Origin: Pseudomonadota bacterium | GTDB taxonomy: Bacteria > Pseudomonadota > Gammaproteobacteria > QQUJ01 | DNA: 64,000 nt | Assembly (NCBI GenBank): GCA_008501635.1 | Contig: QQUJ01000016.1 | Coordinates: 79,764-143,763, forward strand | Direction: 5' to 3' | Shown: positions 19,531 to 27,751 of the stretch, one piece after another | How the letters are laid out: every line of letters starts with the position of its first letter | How positions within the stretch are numbered: position 1 is the stretch's first letter | The notes under the pieces: generated by a model | What the model saw: only the letters and a program-made list of their open reading frames with translations | Databases searched by the model: none | What the model was told of the DNA's origin: nothing | Translations under genes and position numbers: made by a program

Positions 19531-20981
19531 GATCTGACAGCCTGTGTCGGCAATGTGCGGTACTCGGAACAGCGCCGTGGCGTCGGGATCCCCTTGCCCG
19601 GATTCAGCAGTTCCTGCGGATCGAAGGCGCGCTTTACGCGCCGGAACTGCTCCAGTTCTTCCGGCGTGAACTGCACACACATCTGATTGATCTTTTCGAT
19701 GCCCACGCCGTGTTCGCCGGTAATGGTTCCACCCACCGCCACGCACAGTTCGAGAATCGCCCCGCCGAGCGCCTCGGTACGCTCCAGTTCACCGGGGTTA
19801 TTGGCGTCATAAAGAATCAACGGATGCAGGTTGCCGTCGCCGGCATGAAAGACATTGGCGACGCGCAGCCCGTATTGCTGTGAAAGTTCGGCTGTGCGCT
19901 GCAGCACCTCGGGCAGACGACGGCGCGGGATAGTGCCATCCATGCAGTAGTAATCGGGAGAGATACGGCCCACCGCGGGAAATGCCGCCTTGCGGCCCTT
20001 CCAGAACCCCAGGCGCTCTTCCTCGTTGCGTGCAGCGCGCACCGCCGTGGCGCCGCAGTCACTCAGCAGGGCGGAAACCCGCGCGATCTGCTCGATCACC
20101 TCTTCCTCGATACCATCCACCTCACAGAGCAGGATGGCGGCGGCATCCACCGGATAACCGGCATGGACGAAATCCTCCGCCGCTTTGATGGCGGGACCGT
20201 CCATCATCTCCAATCCGGCCGGAATGATGCCGGCGGCGATGATCTCGCCTACCGCGCCGCCCGCCTTGCCCACATCATCGAAGGCAGCCAGCACGACCTG
20301 GGCGCTGCGCGGCAGCGGCAACAGTTTCACCGTTACCTCCACCACCACGCCCAACATCCCTTCCGAGCCAATCATCAACGCCATCAGATCCAAACCGGGC
20401 GCATCGAGGGCATCGGCACCGATCTCGATCAGCTCGCCTTCCATGGTTACCACTTTGAGCTTGAGGACGTTGTGAACCGTCAATCCATACTTGAGGCAGT
20501 GCACACCCCCGGAGTTTTCCGCCACATTGCCACCGATGGTGCAGGCGATCTGCGACGAGGGATCCGGGGCATAGTAGAGCCCCAACGGAGCCACCGCCTC
20601 GGAGATGGCCTGATTACGCACCCCGGGCTGCAGGCGCGCGGTGCGGGTATCGGGATCGATCTCGAGGATCGCCTGGAAGCGTGCCAGACTCAGCAGTACG
20701 CCCGTCTCATGCGGCAGCGCGCCCCCGGACAGACCGGTCCCCGCCCCGCGCGCAACCACAGGCACCCCCCGCTCGTGGCACAGGCGGAGTATCGCCTGCA
20801 CTTCGGCGACGGTACGCGGGAGAACGACCACCATGGGCAGCTGCCGGTAAGCGGAAAGGCCATCGCACTCGTAGGGACGGCGCTCTTCCTCGGCTTCCAG
20901 CACGGCGTCTGCGGCAACCAGAGTGCGCAGGGCGCTCAGCAGGTCCGTGCGCTTCGGGTCCGAGGGGGTTTGGGTCCGCAT
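19527..20981 (-). CDS. glcD: Glycolate oxidase catalytic subunit GlcD
   Basis: 484 residues from ATG 20979-20981. FAD-linked (S)-2-hydroxyacid dehydrogenase subunit that oxidises glycolate. Features are the PCMH FAD domain (VVLPRTVAEVQAILRLC, RGAGTGLSGGALP, GGNVAENSGGVHCLKYG) and the FAD-oxidase C-terminal domain with NVFHAGDGNLHP and GEHGVGIEK near residue 420. An upstream open extension of 23 codons lacks features of the family. First gene of glcDEF-glcB. A 14-bp TTTTTCC-GGAAAAA palindrome sits just upstream of the start, and an IclR regulator is divergent 87 bp away. Confidence 0.96.
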   Translation of the reverse strand: MRTQTPSDPKRTDLLSALRTLVAADAVLEAEEERRPYECDGLSAYRQLPMVVVLPRTVAEVQAILRLCHERGVPVVARGAGTGLSGGALPHETGVLLSLARFQAILEIDPDTRTARLQPGVRNQAISEAVAPLGLYYAPDPSSQIACTIGGNVAENSGGVHCLKYGLTVHNVLKLKVVTMEGELIEIGADALDAPGLDLMALMIGSEGMLGVVVEVTVKLLPLPRSAQVVLAAFDDVGKAGGAVGEIIAAGIIPAGLEMMDGPAIKAAEDFVHAGYPVDAAAILLCEVDGIEEEVIEQIARVSALLSDCGATAVRAARNEEERLGFWKGRKAAFPAVGRISPDYYCMDGTIPRRRLPEVLQRTAELSQQYGLRVANVFHAGDGNLHPLILYDANNPGELERTEALGGAILELCVAVGGTITGEHGVGIEKINQMCVQFTPEELEQFRRVKRAFDPQELLNPGKGIPTPRRCSEYRTLPTQAVRS

Positions 20982-20988
20982 CGACGAT

Positions 20989-21002
20989 TTTTTCCGGAAA
21001 AA
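20989..21002. promoter_or_regulatory. Palindrome before glcD, possible operator
   Basis: TTTTTCC-GGAAAAA, a perfect 14-bp palindrome 7 bp upstream of the glcD start codon, in the 87-bp glcD-iclR divergent spacer. At this position it would lie in the 5' leader of glcD. Could be an operator or chance; it differs from the TTTCA-N5-TGAAA site nearby. Confidence 0.35.
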
Positions 21003-21054
21003 TTGCTGGCCTTCAGGATAGACTTTGCCTACACTTTTCACAATACACAACTCA

Positions 21055-21069
21055 TTTCATATAGTGAAA
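21055..21069. promoter_or_regulatory. Candidate IclR operator at iclR start
   Basis: TTTCA-TATAG-TGAAA, a perfect inverted repeat (extends to ATTTCA/TGAAAT at 21054-21070) overlapping the iclR start codon. The same half-sites and 5-bp spacing occur upstream of the TRAP operon (25786-25800), and a TTTTCACAAT 10-mer at 21035-21044 recurs at 25766-25775. Autoregulation by the adjacent IclR protein is inferred. Confidence 0.55.
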
Positions 21070-21821
21070 TGGCATCCATACAGGTCATTCAACGCGCCGG
21101 TGCGCTGCTCGATGCGATTGTCAGCCAGGGCGACACGGCTACGCTGAAAATCCTGGCCGCCGAGACGGGTCTTCACCCCTCCACCGCGTTCCGCATCCTC
21201 GCATCGCTGAGTGACGTAGGCCTTGTCGAGCGTGATACCCGGGGAGGCTACCTGCTGGGCGCGAAACTGCGTCAGCTCGCCTCGCGCATCCCGCTCGACT
21301 TCGACCTGCGCACCTGCGCGCTGCCCTATATGGAGCGCCTGCGCAACACCGTCGGCGAGACGGTCAATCTCACGCTGCGCGCCGGTGATGAGATCATCTA
21401 CATCGAGCGCGTCATCTCCAAGCGAATGATGCGCGTCGAACAGATCATCGGCAGTCGTGCCCCGTTGCATATCACGGCTGTCGGCAAACTGATGCTGGGT
21501 GAAAGCGGTGAGCGCGGCGTTCGCGATTACGCCGAACGCACCGGTCTCCCCGCCTACACGCCCAACACCCTAACCGGTGTTCGCACGCTGTTGGATCACA
21601 TCCACCAAAGCCGGCAGCAAGGGTACGCTTACGATAATGAAGAGGCCGAGATCGGTGTGGGGTGCATAGGCGTACTGCTGCGTGATGCCACGGGCGCGGC
21701 CGTCGGCGGGCTCTCCATCTCATCACCCATCGAGCGCCGTCGCAGCGAGTGGATTCCACTACTGATCGCAGCCGGCGAGGAGGTTACCGCGCACATCGCC
21801 CACCGTCACGGTACGGTGTAA
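21069..21821 (+). CDS. IclR-family transcriptional regulator
   Basis: 250 residues from ATG 21069. N-terminal winged helix (about residues 5-65, with LKILAAETGLHPSTAFRILASLSDVGLVER) and a C-terminal GAF-like effector domain (about 75-245; GETVNLTLRAGDEIIYIERV, AVGKLMLGE, GVGCIGVLLRD). It lies between the glcDEF-glcB operon and the TRAP operon, divergent from the first and convergent with the second, and palindromes of the same design precede both itself and the TRAP operon. This makes it the likely glycolate/glyoxylate-responsive regulator. A much longer in-frame open extension upstream (from 20163) is antisense to glcD and is not coding. Confidence 0.93.
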   Translation: MASIQVIQRAGALLDAIVSQGDTATLKILAAETGLHPSTAFRILASLSDVGLVERDTRGGYLLGAKLRQLASRIPLDFDLRTCALPYMERLRNTVGETVNLTLRAGDEIIYIERVISKRMMRVEQIIGSRAPLHITAVGKLMLGESGERGVRDYAERTGLPAYTPNTLTGVRTLLDHIHQSRQQGYAYDNEEAEIGVGCIGVLLRDATGAAVGGLSISSPIERRRSEWIPLLIAAGEEVTAHIAHRHGTV

Positions 21822-21838
21822 GTCGCGCTACCATATAC

Positions 21839-23209
21839 CTACCCCGTTCCGTAAATCTGCCGCGGCAGCCAAAGTATCACCTCGGGAAAGACGATGCAGA
21901 TCCCCAATCCCAACGCTTGCAGGCCGAGAAACGGAATCGAGGAGCGGAAGATCATCGCCATCGTCACTTCGGGTGGCGCCACGCTCTTGAGATAGAAGAG
22001 CGCGTAACCAAACGGTGGACTGAGAAACGACATCTGCATATTCACCATATAGACCACGGCGAACCAGAGCGAGATCTCATGGGGTGCAACCCCGGGCAGC
22101 CCGAACACACCATCGAAGCTGAGCCCTCTGACGATGGGCATAAAGATCGGCACCGCCAGCAGCAGGATGCCCACCCAGTCGAGAAACATGCCGAGGATCA
22201 CCAGCAACACCATCATTACGAACAGGATTCCGTAAGATCCGAAGCCGGTGGCGAGCAACGCTTCACTGACGAACTGCTGGCCACCGTTAACGATATAGAA
22301 ACCGACAAACATCGTGGCACCGAATACGATCCACAGCACCATGGCCGTTGCCTTGAGGGTCTGGACCGCTGCCTCATGGACGGCGCGCAGATTGAGCCGC
22401 CGCGACATCGCCGCCACCACGATTGCGCCGAAGGTACCGATACCCGCCGCCTCTACCGGTGTCGCAATTCCGGTGAAGATCACACCGAGCACCAGCACAA
22501 TGAGGATCAGCGGGGCGATGATCCCGCGTAGCAAACGGATCTTTTCCCGGGTATCCACACGCTCCTCGATGGAGAGGGCCGGACCCACTGCCGGATTGAT
22601 GTAGGAACGTGCTGTCACGTAAACGATATAGAGACCCGATAGCAGCAGGCCCGGAATCACTGCACCGACGAACAACTCGCCCACCGATTGTTGCGCGACC
22701 ACAGCAAAGAGGATCGCCAGTATCGAGGGTGGAATCAGAATGCCCAGGGTACCGCCGGCCAGGATCGATCCGCAGGCGATGGTCGGATGATAGCCACGCT
22801 TGAGCATGGCGGGCAGGGCGATGATGCCCATGGTCACCTCCGTCGCTCCGATCACGCCCGCCATTGCGGCAAGTATGGTGGAAGCGATGATGGTCGCCGT
22901 CGCCAGCCCTCCATTCAGACCACCCAGAATCTTGTAGATGACATCAAACAGTTCCTCAATGATCCCCGCCCGCTCCAGCATCGACGCCATGAAGATAAAG
23001 AGCGGAATGGCCGACAACTGGTAGTCGGTCATCATGGGGAAGATGCGCGAAGGCAGAATGTTCAGCATCTGCGCGTCGCCAAACAGGAACAGGAACACGC
23101 ACGCCAGACCGCCGGTCACAAACGCGAGCGGGAGTCCCGCCATGAGCAGCACGGCAAGCGAACCGAACATGAAGAAGGTCAGCCAGCCGATCTCGATCTC
23201 AAGACCCAT
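21839..23209 (-). CDS. dctM: TRAP transporter large permease (DctM family)
   Basis: 456 residues, about 12 hydrophobic segments. Large membrane subunit that carries the ion-coupled transport step of a tripartite ATP-independent periplasmic transporter. DctM hallmarks include the N-terminal LAGLPLAF-type segment (here MAGLPLAFVTGG), PLFIFMASMLERAGI, and the GGTLGILIPPSILAILFAVVA loop. The gene starts 3 bp after the dctQ stop. The substrate-binding subunit belongs to the alpha-keto/hydroxy-acid type, and the location beside glycolate oxidase suggests uptake of glycolate or a related 2-hydroxy acid. Confidence 0.95.
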   Translation of the reverse strand: MGLEIEIGWLTFFMFGSLAVLLMAGLPLAFVTGGLACVFLFLFGDAQMLNILPSRIFPMMTDYQLSAIPLFIFMASMLERAGIIEELFDVIYKILGGLNGGLATATIIASTILAAMAGVIGATEVTMGIIALPAMLKRGYHPTIACGSILAGGTLGILIPPSILAILFAVVAQQSVGELFVGAVIPGLLLSGLYIVYVTARSYINPAVGPALSIEERVDTREKIRLLRGIIAPLILIVLVLGVIFTGIATPVEAAGIGTFGAIVVAAMSRRLNLRAVHEAAVQTLKATAMVLWIVFGATMFVGFYIVNGGQQFVSEALLATGFGSYGILFVMMVLLVILGMFLDWVGILLLAVPIFMPIVRGLSFDGVFGLPGVAPHEISLWFAVVYMVNMQMSFLSPPFGYALFYLKSVAPPEVTMAMIFRSSIPFLGLQALGLGICIVFPEVILWLPRQIYGTG

Positions 23210-23212
23210 GCC

Positions 23213-24322
23213 TCAACCCTCCCCCGCCGGTTGCGACATATGGCGACGGAGCAACACGATATCCTTGACCAGCTTGGCAATTCCCTGCAGCACCAACAGC
23301 GCCGCCCCGAGGGGCAGGGCCAGCTTTATCGGCCAGTACTGGATGGCCCACTCGGTGAACGACACCTCGCTCACGGCATACGAATCGCTGAAGAAGGTCC
23401 ACCCTGTCCACAGCAGTGCGCCTGCAAAGATAAAAAAGAAGACCGAGGTGATCACATCCACCAGCACTTTCAGACGATCGGAAAAGAGCAGATAGACCAC
23501 ATCCACCCGCACATGCGCGTCTTCGCGCAACGCAAACCCCCCGGCCAGCAGGTACTGCATACCAAACATGAGAAACATGCTCTCGTGGGCCCAGTTGGTG
23601 GGGGAATTGAAGACGTAACGGGCGATCACCTCGTAGTAGTAAACGAAAACCGCAATCACCGCCCAGAAGGCGACGAACTCACCCGCAAAACCGTTGATGC
23701 GGTCGATCCAATCGGTAAAGCGGGTGTGAACCCGGTACGCGGGATCGTGGTGCACCTCGGCCTGGGCCCTGGTCCAGTCCCCGGGATCCTCGGTATCGCG
23801 CTCCGCCTCGCGCGCCTCGCAGCGCCTGACAAGTCCGGGCAACAGCGCCGCATCGATCAGCAACAGAATCAGGATGGCGATACCCGCCCAGCGGGCAATC
23901 CCGGACCACTCCTCGTGGTTGACCTGTGCCGCCACCATTGCGCGGCGGGCGTTGTCGAGATCGATCCCCGCCTTTTGCTGTTCGGTGACCGACTGCTTCG
24001 CGGCACGTTCGACCATGAACACCGCCACGCTGACCTCGTTGCGGGCTGCGGAGACTGCATTGCGCGCATCACGCTCATGCGCGTTGGCGTAGAGAATGGC
24101 GATGAACAGTGGGATAAAGAGCAGCCCCCACACGCTACGGACATAGAAACGATGCAGTCCCACAAATCCGCCGCTGATCCAGAGCATGTAAGCAATGCCC
24201 TTCGATACCCGGGCGCGACGGCTGGCGATTTGACGACGAGTGAGATAAAGCGCGATCAGAGGGAGCAGCAGCAGCCCCGCCCAGTAAACCCAGTGTGGCA
24301 GTACAAAAGTCAGACTTGGCAT
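23213..24322 (-). CDS. dctQ: TRAP small permease fused to a TM2-like N-terminal domain
   Basis: 369 residues, about twice the usual DctQ length (150-200). Residues about 205-360 are an ordinary four-helix DctQ domain (FAGEFVAFWAVIAVFVYYYEVIARYVFNSPTNWAHE). The first 165 residues are extra: a hydrophobic helix (10-28), a TM2-domain-like pair with the signature GGFVGLHRFYVRSVWG (51-66), a charged helical stretch likely to form a coiled coil (83-139), and another membrane helix (141-165). DctQ connects the binding protein and DctM; what the extension adds is unknown. Extended DctQ subunits are known in transporters of the FcbT/TakP group. 103 bp after dctP. Confidence 0.9.
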   Translation of the reverse strand: MPSLTFVLPHWVYWAGLLLLPLIALYLTRRQIASRRARVSKGIAYMLWISGGFVGLHRFYVRSVWGLLFIPLFIAILYANAHERDARNAVSAARNEVSVAVFMVERAAKQSVTEQQKAGIDLDNARRAMVAAQVNHEEWSGIARWAGIAILILLLIDAALLPGLVRRCEAREAERDTEDPGDWTRAQAEVHHDPAYRVHTRFTDWIDRINGFAGEFVAFWAVIAVFVYYYEVIARYVFNSPTNWAHESMFLMFGMQYLLAGGFALREDAHVRVDVVYLLFSDRLKVLVDVITSVFFFIFAGALLWTGWTFFSDSYAVSEVSFTEWAIQYWPIKLALPLGAALLVLQGIAKLVKDIVLLRRHMSQPAGEG

Positions 24323-24356
24323 AGCGGTTTCCAGCGATCGACAGAGCCCACACAGT

Positions 24357-24382
24357 GCTGGGGCGCCTGTCGACGCCCCAGC
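24357..24382 (-). terminator. Hairpin between dctP and dctQ
   Basis: GCTGGGGCG / CGCCCCAGC, 9-bp stem with an 8-nt loop, in the 103-bp gap downstream of dctP. There is no T-tract, so it more likely protects the dctP mRNA 3' end or acts as a weak terminator, giving more binding protein than permease. Confidence 0.45.
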
Positions 24383-24425
24383 CCCCTTCCTGTGCTGCGA
24401 TGGCCCATAAAAGGCCTGCCCGCAA

Positions 24426-25568
24426 CTACATCTGCAGCGTGTGGCCCTTGATCATGTCCGGTGTGACGTAGCCGAGACTGCCCGACATCATGTAGTCGAG
24501 CTGGATCTTGAAGACCCGCGCCGCGGCCTTGTCCTTGTTGGCCCATGCAAACCAGCGCGGCACCGCGAGTGCAGTGAACTTCTCCACGTCTTCCTGACCG
24601 AGACGCGTCACGATGGTGCCGGCCTCCTCGAACTTCTTCCACGACTCCTGATCGGCTTTCTGGATCCTGGCGTGATGCAGATCGGAATAGACATGAACCT
24701 CCATCTCGACGAACTGTTTCATCTGCGGCGAAAGCGCGTTCCAGGATTTCATACCAACCGTCAGATCCATCAAGTCCACCGGCTGATAGAGCGACATGAA
24801 TCCCGGCGGCCCCATGGAGATGAACTTGGTCACCTGATGGAAGCCGAGGGCGTAGTTGATCGCTGGCCCCACGTAATCGGCGACATCGATCGTCCCCTTC
24901 TCCAGCGCGGGAAAGATCTCGCTGCCGGGCAGCAGCGTGGTTTTGGCGCCCGCCGCCTGGAAGACCTCCGCCACCATACCGCCCGGTAAGCGCATCTTGC
25001 GCCCGCGGAAATCCTCAATGGAGCGTATCGGCACCTTGGAGTGGATGATATTCGGACCATGATGAATCGGGCCCACGTAATACAGCCCCTGCTGCGCAAA
25101 CAGATCGCGCGCCAACTCCAGGCCACCGAGTGCATAGTAGAAGACATCCCACTCGTGGGGATTGCGCGGTCCCAATGGGTAGGAGCTGAGGAACACCGCC
25201 GCCGGCATTCTCCCCGCCCAGTACAGCGTGAAGGGATTCATGGCATCGAGCACACCGTTTTTCACCGCATCGAAGAGCTGAAAGTCACCGACGACATCCT
25301 TGGCACCAAACGGCGTGAAAGCCAATTCGCCACCGGTCTTTTCCTTGATGCTATTGCACCACTCCTTGAAGACGTCCAACCCGATACCCCCGGGCCACGA
25401 GGTTTGAATTTTCCAGTTTGTGGTCTGCGCAGCCGCCGCGTTACGGACGTAAGGTGCTCCGAGGATGGCCGCACCACCCACCGCCGCCCCTTTTATGAAC
25501 TTGCGCCGCCCTGCCGCCGTTGTGTCTAAAGCATCGCTATCGCTGACTTCGGATTTATGCGTTGTCAT
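24426..25568 (-). CDS. dctP: TRAP transporter substrate-binding protein (DctP family)
   Basis: 380 residues from ATG 25566-25568, preceded by a strong GGAGGAGAG Shine-Dalgarno. A twin-arginine signal peptide (RRKFIKGAAVGGAAILGAPYVRNAAAA, written here as RRKFIK then a hydrophobic stretch ending AAAA) directs it folded to the periplasm. The mature protein has DctP features (QTSWPGGIGLDVFKEW; GRKMRLPGGMVAEVF with the carboxylate-binding Arg; ALEKGTIDVADYVGP). It resembles the group binding 2-oxo/2-hydroxy monocarboxylates and chloroaromatic acids. First gene of the dctP-Q-M operon; glycolate or lactate uptake is inferred from neighbours. Confidence 0.94.
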   Translation of the reverse strand: MTTHKSEVSDSDALDTTAAGRRKFIKGAAVGGAAILGAPYVRNAAAAQTTNWKIQTSWPGGIGLDVFKEWCNSIKEKTGGELAFTPFGAKDVVGDFQLFDAVKNGVLDAMNPFTLYWAGRMPAAVFLSSYPLGPRNPHEWDVFYYALGGLELARDLFAQQGLYYVGPIHHGPNIIHSKVPIRSIEDFRGRKMRLPGGMVAEVFQAAGAKTTLLPGSEIFPALEKGTIDVADYVGPAINYALGFHQVTKFISMGPPGFMSLYQPVDLMDLTVGMKSWNALSPQMKQFVEMEVHVYSDLHHARIQKADQESWKKFEEAGTIVTRLGQEDVEKFTALAVPRWFAWANKDKAAARVFKIQLDYMMSGSLGYVTPDMIKGHTLQM

Positions 25569-25601
25569 TCCAACTCTCCTCCTCGGTTTGTACCTGATCA
25601 C

Positions 25602-25963
25602 TCAGTTTTATTTTGGGGGCGCAGCCCGCGTGGGTTGATGCGCGCACGCGGCTGTCGCACAGCCTGTTGCCGCTCTCCTCATCGGGAAGGATCGGTCATA
25701 CCGCCTGATATCCCTCCCCGACACTGACTCTGCCGACGGTTTACTGAGCTTAGTCAAGGGTTGTATTTTCACAATGAAATGCAGTTTTCACGATATGAAA
25801 TTGGTGAATTTCTTATTTTGATAGAGAGAGTTATGGACATCCACAGAATACGGAATTGGTCATTACCGGGAAGGAATACAGCTGAACGGCACGCCTGGCG
25901 GCGATCGATTACGGTCAGACCAGTTGGGAGAACTACGCTGCGTACGCGACGACCGGGGGTGTT
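25602..25963. other. TRAP promoter region, no gene
   Basis: About 360 bp between the 5'-nucleotidase stop and the dctP start. It is partly AT-rich (25740-25880). It contains the candidate IclR operators listed separately and an extra inverted repeat GAAATT-GGTG-AATTTC (25797-25812). No ORF with a Shine-Dalgarno was found. Confidence 0.6.
25766..25800. promoter_or_regulatory. Tandem IclR-type operators upstream of dctP
   Basis: Two adjacent inverted repeats: TTTCA-CAA-TGAAA (25767-25779) and TTTCA-CGATA-TGAAA (25786-25800). The second has exactly the half-sites and 5-bp spacing of the site at the iclR start (21055-21069). They lie about 200 bp upstream of dctP. Binding by the neighbouring IclR protein is inferred. 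Confidence 0.55.
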
Positions 25964-26863
25964 TCAGCGGCCTTCATTGGCCACGCCATGGGGCACATGT
26001 CCGGTCGCCACATGCTGGGCAGCGGAATCGCAATGCAGCTCTTGATCATCGAAGAAGATATCGGCACCGAATGCCTTGAGAAATGCGCCTTTCTCGAGCC
26101 CACCCAGGAAGATGGCCTCGTCGATACGGATGTTCCAGGCACGCAGGGTGCGGATGACCCGCTCGTGGGCCGGAGCCGAACGCGCGGTGACCAGTGCAGT
26201 GCGGATGGGTGAGCGCTCGGCGCCAAAATCCTTTTGAATCTGGTGGAGTGCCGCGAGAAATCCCTGGAAGGGCCCGCCCGGCAAGGGCCGCTTCGCCGAC
26301 TCCACCTCCGAAGTCTGGAAGGCGTCCAATCCCCTGGATTTGTAGACTCGTTCGGCTTCGTCGGAAAACAGCACCGCATCGCCATCGAAGGCAATACGCA
26401 ATTCGTCGCTGGGATTGCTCCCCTTCATCGAAGGCAGAATGGTTGCGGCCGCGTAGCCGGCCTCGAGCGCCGCCCGCACGTCCTCGGCATGGGAGGAGAG
26501 AAAAAGATGCGCTCCGAAGGGCGCTACATACCGGTAGGGGGAGGCGCCGCCGCTGAACACCGCGCGACTGATCGTCAGTCGGTGATGGTGAATCGAATTG
26601 AACACCCGCAGACCGGTATCGGCGCTGTTGCGCGACATCAGCACGATCTCGACCCGTTCGCGACCCGCCTCGTTCAAAGCGAGCAATTTGCGAACCATGC
26701 CGAAGGCAACGCCGGGATCGAGGATGTCCTCCTCGTGTTCGATCTGATAGCGGCAATAGGCCTCGATCCCCTGCTCGTCAAAGACCCGGTGACTCTCCTC
26801 CAGATCGAAGAGCGCCCGTGAAGAGATGGCGACCACAAGTTTTCCGTCGAAGGTCATCGGCAT
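25964..26863 (-). CDS. 5'-nucleotidase, cytosolic NT5C1-like
   Basis: About 299 residues. Resembles the bacterial homologues of eukaryotic cytosolic 5'-nucleotidase I (NT5C1A/B), HAD-type phosphatases that dephosphorylate nucleoside monophosphates. Family-like segments are KLVVAISSRALFDLEES at the N-terminus, LMSRNSADTGLRVFNSI, RIAFDGDAVLFSDEAE with the DxD-type acidic residues, and DIFFDDQ near the C-terminus. The start is uncertain: ATG 26863 or 26857 fit family length, while an open extension runs to 26962. It stands 53 bp downstream of alaX on the same strand. Physiological substrate unknown. Confidence 0.88.
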   Translation of the reverse strand: MPMTFDGKLVVAISSRALFDLEESHRVFDEQGIEAYCRYQIEHEEDILDPGVAFGMVRKLLALNEAGRERVEIVLMSRNSADTGLRVFNSIHHHRLTISRAVFSGGASPYRYVAPFGAHLFLSSHAEDVRAALEAGYAAATILPSMKGSNPSDELRIAFDGDAVLFSDEAERVYKSRGLDAFQTSEVESAKRPLPGGPFQGFLAALHQIQKDFGAERSPIRTALVTARSAPAHERVIRTLRAWNIRIDEAIFLGGLEKGAFLKAFGADIFFDDQELHCDSAAQHVATGHVPHGVANEGR

Positions 26864-26916
26864 ACGGAGAGTATAAGGGTTTTGGCTGCGCGCTATCGGT
26901 TTGCACCTTTGTGCTG

Positions 26917-27618
26917 TTACCGATCGGCCACGGGGCATTCGGAAGGCCGGTCGGCACGACACGGCAAGACTCCCTGGTCCGCGGCCAATCGGATCTCGAC
27001 CCGCTCCTTACCCTTGCCGGGGTTCCGGCGTTTCAGTTCGATCGCACCCAATTCACCGGTTCTGCGCAGATGCGTGCCGCCGCAAGGCACCCGCGCAAAC
27101 CCGGGCACCTCCCAATAACGTCGTTCACCGGCTTCGTCACTGTAGGCGCTGACGATCTTGGAGTCGGCAGCGACTATCGCGCGCACGCGCTGATCGATCT
27201 CGGGAAACAGTGTCGAGATATTGCCCGCCCATTCGAAATCGATCCGTGCCTTGTCCTCAGCGATGTGCGCACCGATCTTGGTCGGAAAATCGAGCATCGT
27301 ATAGACCAGCTCCAGCACCAGTTCCGCGGCAAAATGCAGGCGCATCAGACGGTAGCGCCGCTCCCAATCGATCTCCACCGTCACCCGCTGTCCCGGTTGC
27401 AGCCCATGCCCCTCGGCGAGCCGATAATAGATCTCCGAACCCTGGTTGCGCGCCTCTATCACAGGGTATCCGCCGAGAGTGCCCGAGTCGCTCTCCTGGC
27501 CACCGGAGAGGGCATAGAAAATGGTCTGTGCCAGGGTGACCTCGTTTCCAACGACGGTCTCAACCCGCGTATCCAGGCGAGTTTGATAGGGATCCTGCCA
27601 AAAAAGCTTCTGCGTCAT
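26917..27618 (-). CDS. alaX: Alanyl-tRNA editing protein (AlaX family)
   Basis: 233 residues. Stand-alone homologue of the AlaRS editing domain, which hydrolyses Ser- or Gly-tRNA(Ala). The N-terminal beta domain (TIFYALSGGQESDSGTLGG) precedes the editing domain, with RLHFAAELVLELV where the first zinc-binding HxxxH normally sits, and the second motif CGGTHLRRTGELG. In the first motif the second His is replaced by Glu. The second motif keeps Cys and His. Complete and in good length for the long AlaX group. Divergent from the ferritin-like gene. Confidence 0.9.
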   Translation of the reverse strand: MTQKLFWQDPYQTRLDTRVETVVGNEVTLAQTIFYALSGGQESDSGTLGGYPVIEARNQGSEIYYRLAEGHGLQPGQRVTVEIDWERRYRLMRLHFAAELVLELVYTMLDFPTKIGAHIAEDKARIDFEWAGNISTLFPEIDQRVRAIVAADSKIVSAYSDEAGERRYWEVPGFARVPCGGTHLRRTGELGAIELKRRNPGKGKERVEIRLAADQGVLPCRADRPSECPVADR

Positions 27619-27656
27619 TGCCGTACTCGAATACCCGGTTTTCCAGATGCTGTTTT

Positions 27657-27686
27657 GTTGACGTTTACGTCAACGTTACCTATAGT
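27657..27686 (+). promoter_or_regulatory. Promoter with overlapping palindromic operator (ferritin-like gene)
   Basis: TTGACG (27658-27663), 17-bp spacer, TATAGT (27681-27686): a near-consensus sigma-70 promoter about 65 bp upstream of the ferritin-like gene. The -35 is embedded in the perfect inverted repeat GTTGACGT-TT-ACGTCAAC (27657-27674). The same arrangement (TTGACG, 17 bp, TATAGT, with an ACG-core repeat) occurs before the benzoate-CoA ligase gene at 57069. Confidence 0.7.
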
Positions 27687-27751
27687 CGATAGCCAGAGAC
27701 CCGGTCCGACCCCTGCCCGTCTTCCACAGAATCACAATGAAGGAAGCTCCC

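Noticed and set aside
20163..21068. Long open frame extending upstream of the IclR gene
   Set aside because: It is antisense to glcD, which is certain by homology. The family start with MASIQVIQRAG at 21069 gives the right IclR length.
22688..24451. 587-codon plus-strand open frame opposite the TRAP permease genes
   Set aside because: Antisense of two recognised membrane protein genes, with an implausible composition.
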